Source: Pyropia yezoensis (taxonomy: Eukaryota; Rhodophyta; Bangiophyceae; Bangiales; Bangiaceae). From it: 64,000 nucleotides of DNA. The notes under the pieces are model-generated. The model worked only from the letters and a program-made list of their open reading frames with translations, was not told the DNA's origin and did no database searches. Every line of letters begins with the position of its first letter. Position 1 is the stretch's first letter. Positions 61,705 through 64,000 of the stretch are shown here, piece after piece. The position numbers were made by a program, and so were the translations under genes. The DNA lies in NCBI GenBank assembly GCA_009829735.1, contig CM020618.1:14180568-14244567 (forward strand), in the 5' to 3' direction.

Positions 61705-63557
61705 CAGTGAGGCACTTCCATGAAATCACATCCTGTCACGCAAAGTCACAAATTCTCTTTGCAGCCTGGCCCTTCTCTTCGAGTCTTTGGCACCCCACTA
61801 CCAACAGATCGGTGCATGCCCACGTAATGGGCGACACACCATCGTCTTCACCAGAGTGTGCGCTTTACGTCCATGTATGGTTTCTAAGAAAAACATTGAA
61901 AACTGGCCACGTGGTGGTCTCAAGGGTGCATCATCCAAAATACCTGCTTGCTCGTCGCTTACTCCATGTACCCTCCACCACCAGGCACCTACGGATGGAG
62001 CTACGCCCCAAGTTATCTCCCATAGACCACCTCTACTGATGCAAAAAACGCGATGAGTTTGTATGGTGTGCAGCCCAAGAGAGGGGTCTTTTTCACAAAC
62101 TTGGTGCCAAAAACAGCCATTTCTGCCCCCCCCCCCCACAGACTGGAGAAGGACGGCCGCCATGCACTGGCATTGCCCATACTATAGCTGTGTGTCCCTG
62201 TGAGCCTCAGGGAACACGAAAGTCCCACTGCCGACATCTCAACATGGACCCAGGGCCGGGTCTTTGCTCAACGTCGGACCCTTGTCCTGAGGCCTGTCGC
62301 TACAAAGACATGGTGCACCCACACAGGGATGAGCGCCTTTATCTGTTCCATGGTCTTCAGCAAGGACCCTGTACGGTTCCTGGCCAAGAGACGGGAGCTC
62401 AAAGGTTGTCTGGACCATCATGTGGCGAGCTTGGCGCCGGATGTGCGTTCAGGGGCGCGCGGGTAACCGCACTGGAGTGTGGGGGGGGGGGGGGGGGCGT
62501 CCCCGGCAGGTGACCAGTGGGTGCGGTGCGGGAGTGCCCTGCCCAGTCTGGGGCCGCGGGGAAGGGGCTCCCGCGCAAACTTTCGAAAATCTTGCCCTCC
62601 CCGCCATTGAGATCCAGGCATGTGCACACATCCAGACACCCCCACCCCGCTCCCCACCTGTAGGAGCAGCAAGCAAAGCGGTGCTCCGCGGTCCGTGCCG
62701 GTGCGTGGGTGCCCGCGGAGCTGCCAATCAGTATGAAACTTAATATGGAGCGACAGGGTCTTGGTCCCGTTCGGCCGGTGCACTAAAAAACATGGGCAAA
62801 ACCTGCCCAGATGGCGCTATGCAGCGCTTCTTCGGTACGGCGGGGGGAGCGCACTCGCAAGTCTTCTGCCCCTGTGCAATAGGAATCGGACTTTCGAGAT
62901 GTTTCGATCGACGTCGAATTAGGTATCTACTCTCTGTGTGAGCAAGCCAGAGTGGTTCCTTTCTGTACAAATCCGCTTCTTTTCTGCAACCATGCGCTGG
63001 GAACATGGAGCATGTTTGAGTACCGGCAGTGGGATTTTCATGTGCCAGCAAGCTCACAGGGACTCAGATGTATAGTTAGGGCCACGGTGGTGCCCGGTTG
63101 CTATACTTCTCTTGGCGATGGGAGGAGGTGCTCAAAGACAGCTGTTTTCTCCTGCTTTCTTTTTTGACCAAGCCCTATCCTAGCCAACATGCAAAGGTAC
63201 ACACCGCATTTTTTGGCGTACTAGAAGCAGGACGGGTAGAGGAAGCCATTTTGGTGCGTGGTGTTGCTCTTCGATGCCTGGTGGTGTTGGCATCATGGGG
63301 TGAGTGACGAACGGGTGGGCATGCTTTGGTACTGTACGGATGACGGCAGCAGGTGGCCGATTTTCAATCTTTTTCCACAAAAAACACATGGGCATGGAGC
63401 CCAAGCTGCGGGGAGCACAATCGTGTGCCGCTCGTGGCGTGGGGCGCACTGTGTGCTGGGCAGTGGCGTCACAGGACAAGACGGGGGGGGGGGTACAGGC
63501 GGTAATCTCGCATGCGATTCGAAGCTCAGATCTGCGATCGATGCACGTGCCTCACTG
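61705..63557. mobile_element. Element F: non-coding transposon with long inverted arms
   Basis: 1853 bases. Both tips read CAGTGAGGCAC inward. Diverged inverted arms reach roughly 500-570 bases in: CCATGT...GAAAAA-ATTGAAAA--GGCCAC and CCACCACCAGGCA (about 61870-61985) face their complements at about 63275-63395. Deeper, GTCCCTGTGAGC and TCCCACTGCCG (about 62192-62240) face complements at about 63020-63065. The centre (about 62290-62990) is unique and has no convincing gene, so the element is non-autonomous. 5-bp duplications with these tips fit no superfamily I can name with confidence. Confidence 0.7.
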
Positions 63558-63562
63558 AGGGT
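63558..63562 (+). repeat. Target-site duplication of element F, right (AGGGT)
   Basis: Matches 61700-61704. Confidence 0.7.
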
Positions 63563-64000
63563 GCACCAGCGGGAGACTAAATTGAGACCAAGAAGGGCCG
63601 CGGTGGGGGCCCCGGCAGCGTCGTCGTCGCGGCGGGCGGCACCCCCCTTCCCCCTCCGCCGCTGCTTGCGGGGCGCGGCAGTGCGCTAGCTGCAGGCGAA
63701 CGTCTCTGCGTCAACAGAGGTGGCAGGAGCGCTGGGGCGGCACCTACGGCAGCCTTTGGAAGAGTCGTCGTCGCGCCACCGCTGCCACCACTGCCGCCGC
63801 TTATTGTCCTCGCCGAACCGCTCCCGCTGCCGCCACTGGCCATGCTGCCCCCGTTGCAACCGCTGGGCCGGCCGCCGCCGCTGCTGCCGCCGCTGCCGTT
63901 GCTGTTGCGACTGCCCGCGAGCAGCCGCCTCCGCAGGTGCCCCCCGCCCACGCGACAGAAAGGCCCACGTAACAGGCGTCCCACGCCAGGTCGACGGCCG
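63563..64000. other. Low-complexity DNA at the window end
   Basis: GC-rich triplet-like sequence. A 135-codon minus-strand frame (63577-63984) is almost wholly Gly/Ser/Pro/Ala and is not enough to call a gene, although it could be the edge of a low-complexity host gene beyond 64000. Confidence 0.35.

Noticed and set aside
63577-63984. 135-codon minus-strand ORF at the window end
   Set aside because: Almost pure Gly/Ser/Pro/Ala; no start context or homology to support a gene.
1-64000. CRISPR arrays, rRNA, prokaryotic operons
   Set aside because: No regularly spaced identical short repeats with unique spacers, no rRNA-like sequence, and gene structure with introns is eukaryotic. tRNA genes were looked for only by eye; none was recognised.

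Overview
The window is eukaryotic, very GC-rich and mostly transposon. It holds layered Ty3/gypsy elements with chromodomain-like tails, a tyrosine-recombinase (DIRS/PAT-type) retroelement, a spliced Plavaka/CACTA-like DNA transposon, a GC-rich minisatellite and one recognisable host gene, a plant-type ABHD17-like hydrolase. High GC, short GT-AG introns in the transposase gene, Gly/Ala/Pro low-complexity coding DNA and a plant-like hydrolase fit an algal genome. A bangiophycean red alga (Porphyra/Pyropia type) is my best guess, but it is an inference.

Layout. 1-156: tail of a B-family LTR, apparently inserted in the 5' LTR of element A. 157-10120: Ty3 element A (+). 10121-11465: older flank with a two-copy repeat and a DIRS-type RT fossil. 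11466-20830: Ty3 element B (+), full length, with 469-bp LTRs and a perfect GTAAA target duplication. 20831-21297: unique flank. 21298-34560: two B copies in tandem (-) that share one LTR, and that LTR is split by DIRS/PAT-like element D (22566-27463). 34561-35447: 5' end of an A-like copy (-). 35448-37290: patchwork of B and C pieces. 37291-44390: Ty3 element C (+), lacking its polymerase part. 44391-54077: 5' end of another B copy (-), its LTR split by DNA transposon E (45016-54034). 54078-55560: ~110-bp minisatellite. 55561-57959: GC-rich intergenic DNA with long G-runs and a TATA-like site. 57960-61207: ABHD17-like host gene. 61705-63557: a 1.85-kb non-coding element F with long inverted arms and an AGGGT duplication. 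63563-64000: low-complexity DNA.

How the parts relate. The three Ty3 families (A, B, C) share a build: TGTGGC-type LTR start (A, B), the same primer-binding site, a gag start in a CCAACATGG context, a pol with a chromodomain-like end, and a long gene on the opposite strand between pol and the 3' LTR. The three opposite-strand proteins are homologous to each other: they share a YLVT...Y-P...VEVP(F/Y)G core, then a Trp-rich helical stretch and a WVQV-like segment. I do not recognise this protein family. It is the best candidate here for an undescribed system: a Ty3 lineage with a second, convergent transcription unit read inward from near the 3' LTR.

Transposon E carries a spliced transposase gene (4 exons, two in-frame stops) and a divergent second gene of unknown function. 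Its boundaries are fixed exactly because removing it with one AT restores a 469-bp LTR. The retroelements are treated as fossils: parts, extents and approximate state are given, not individual lesions.
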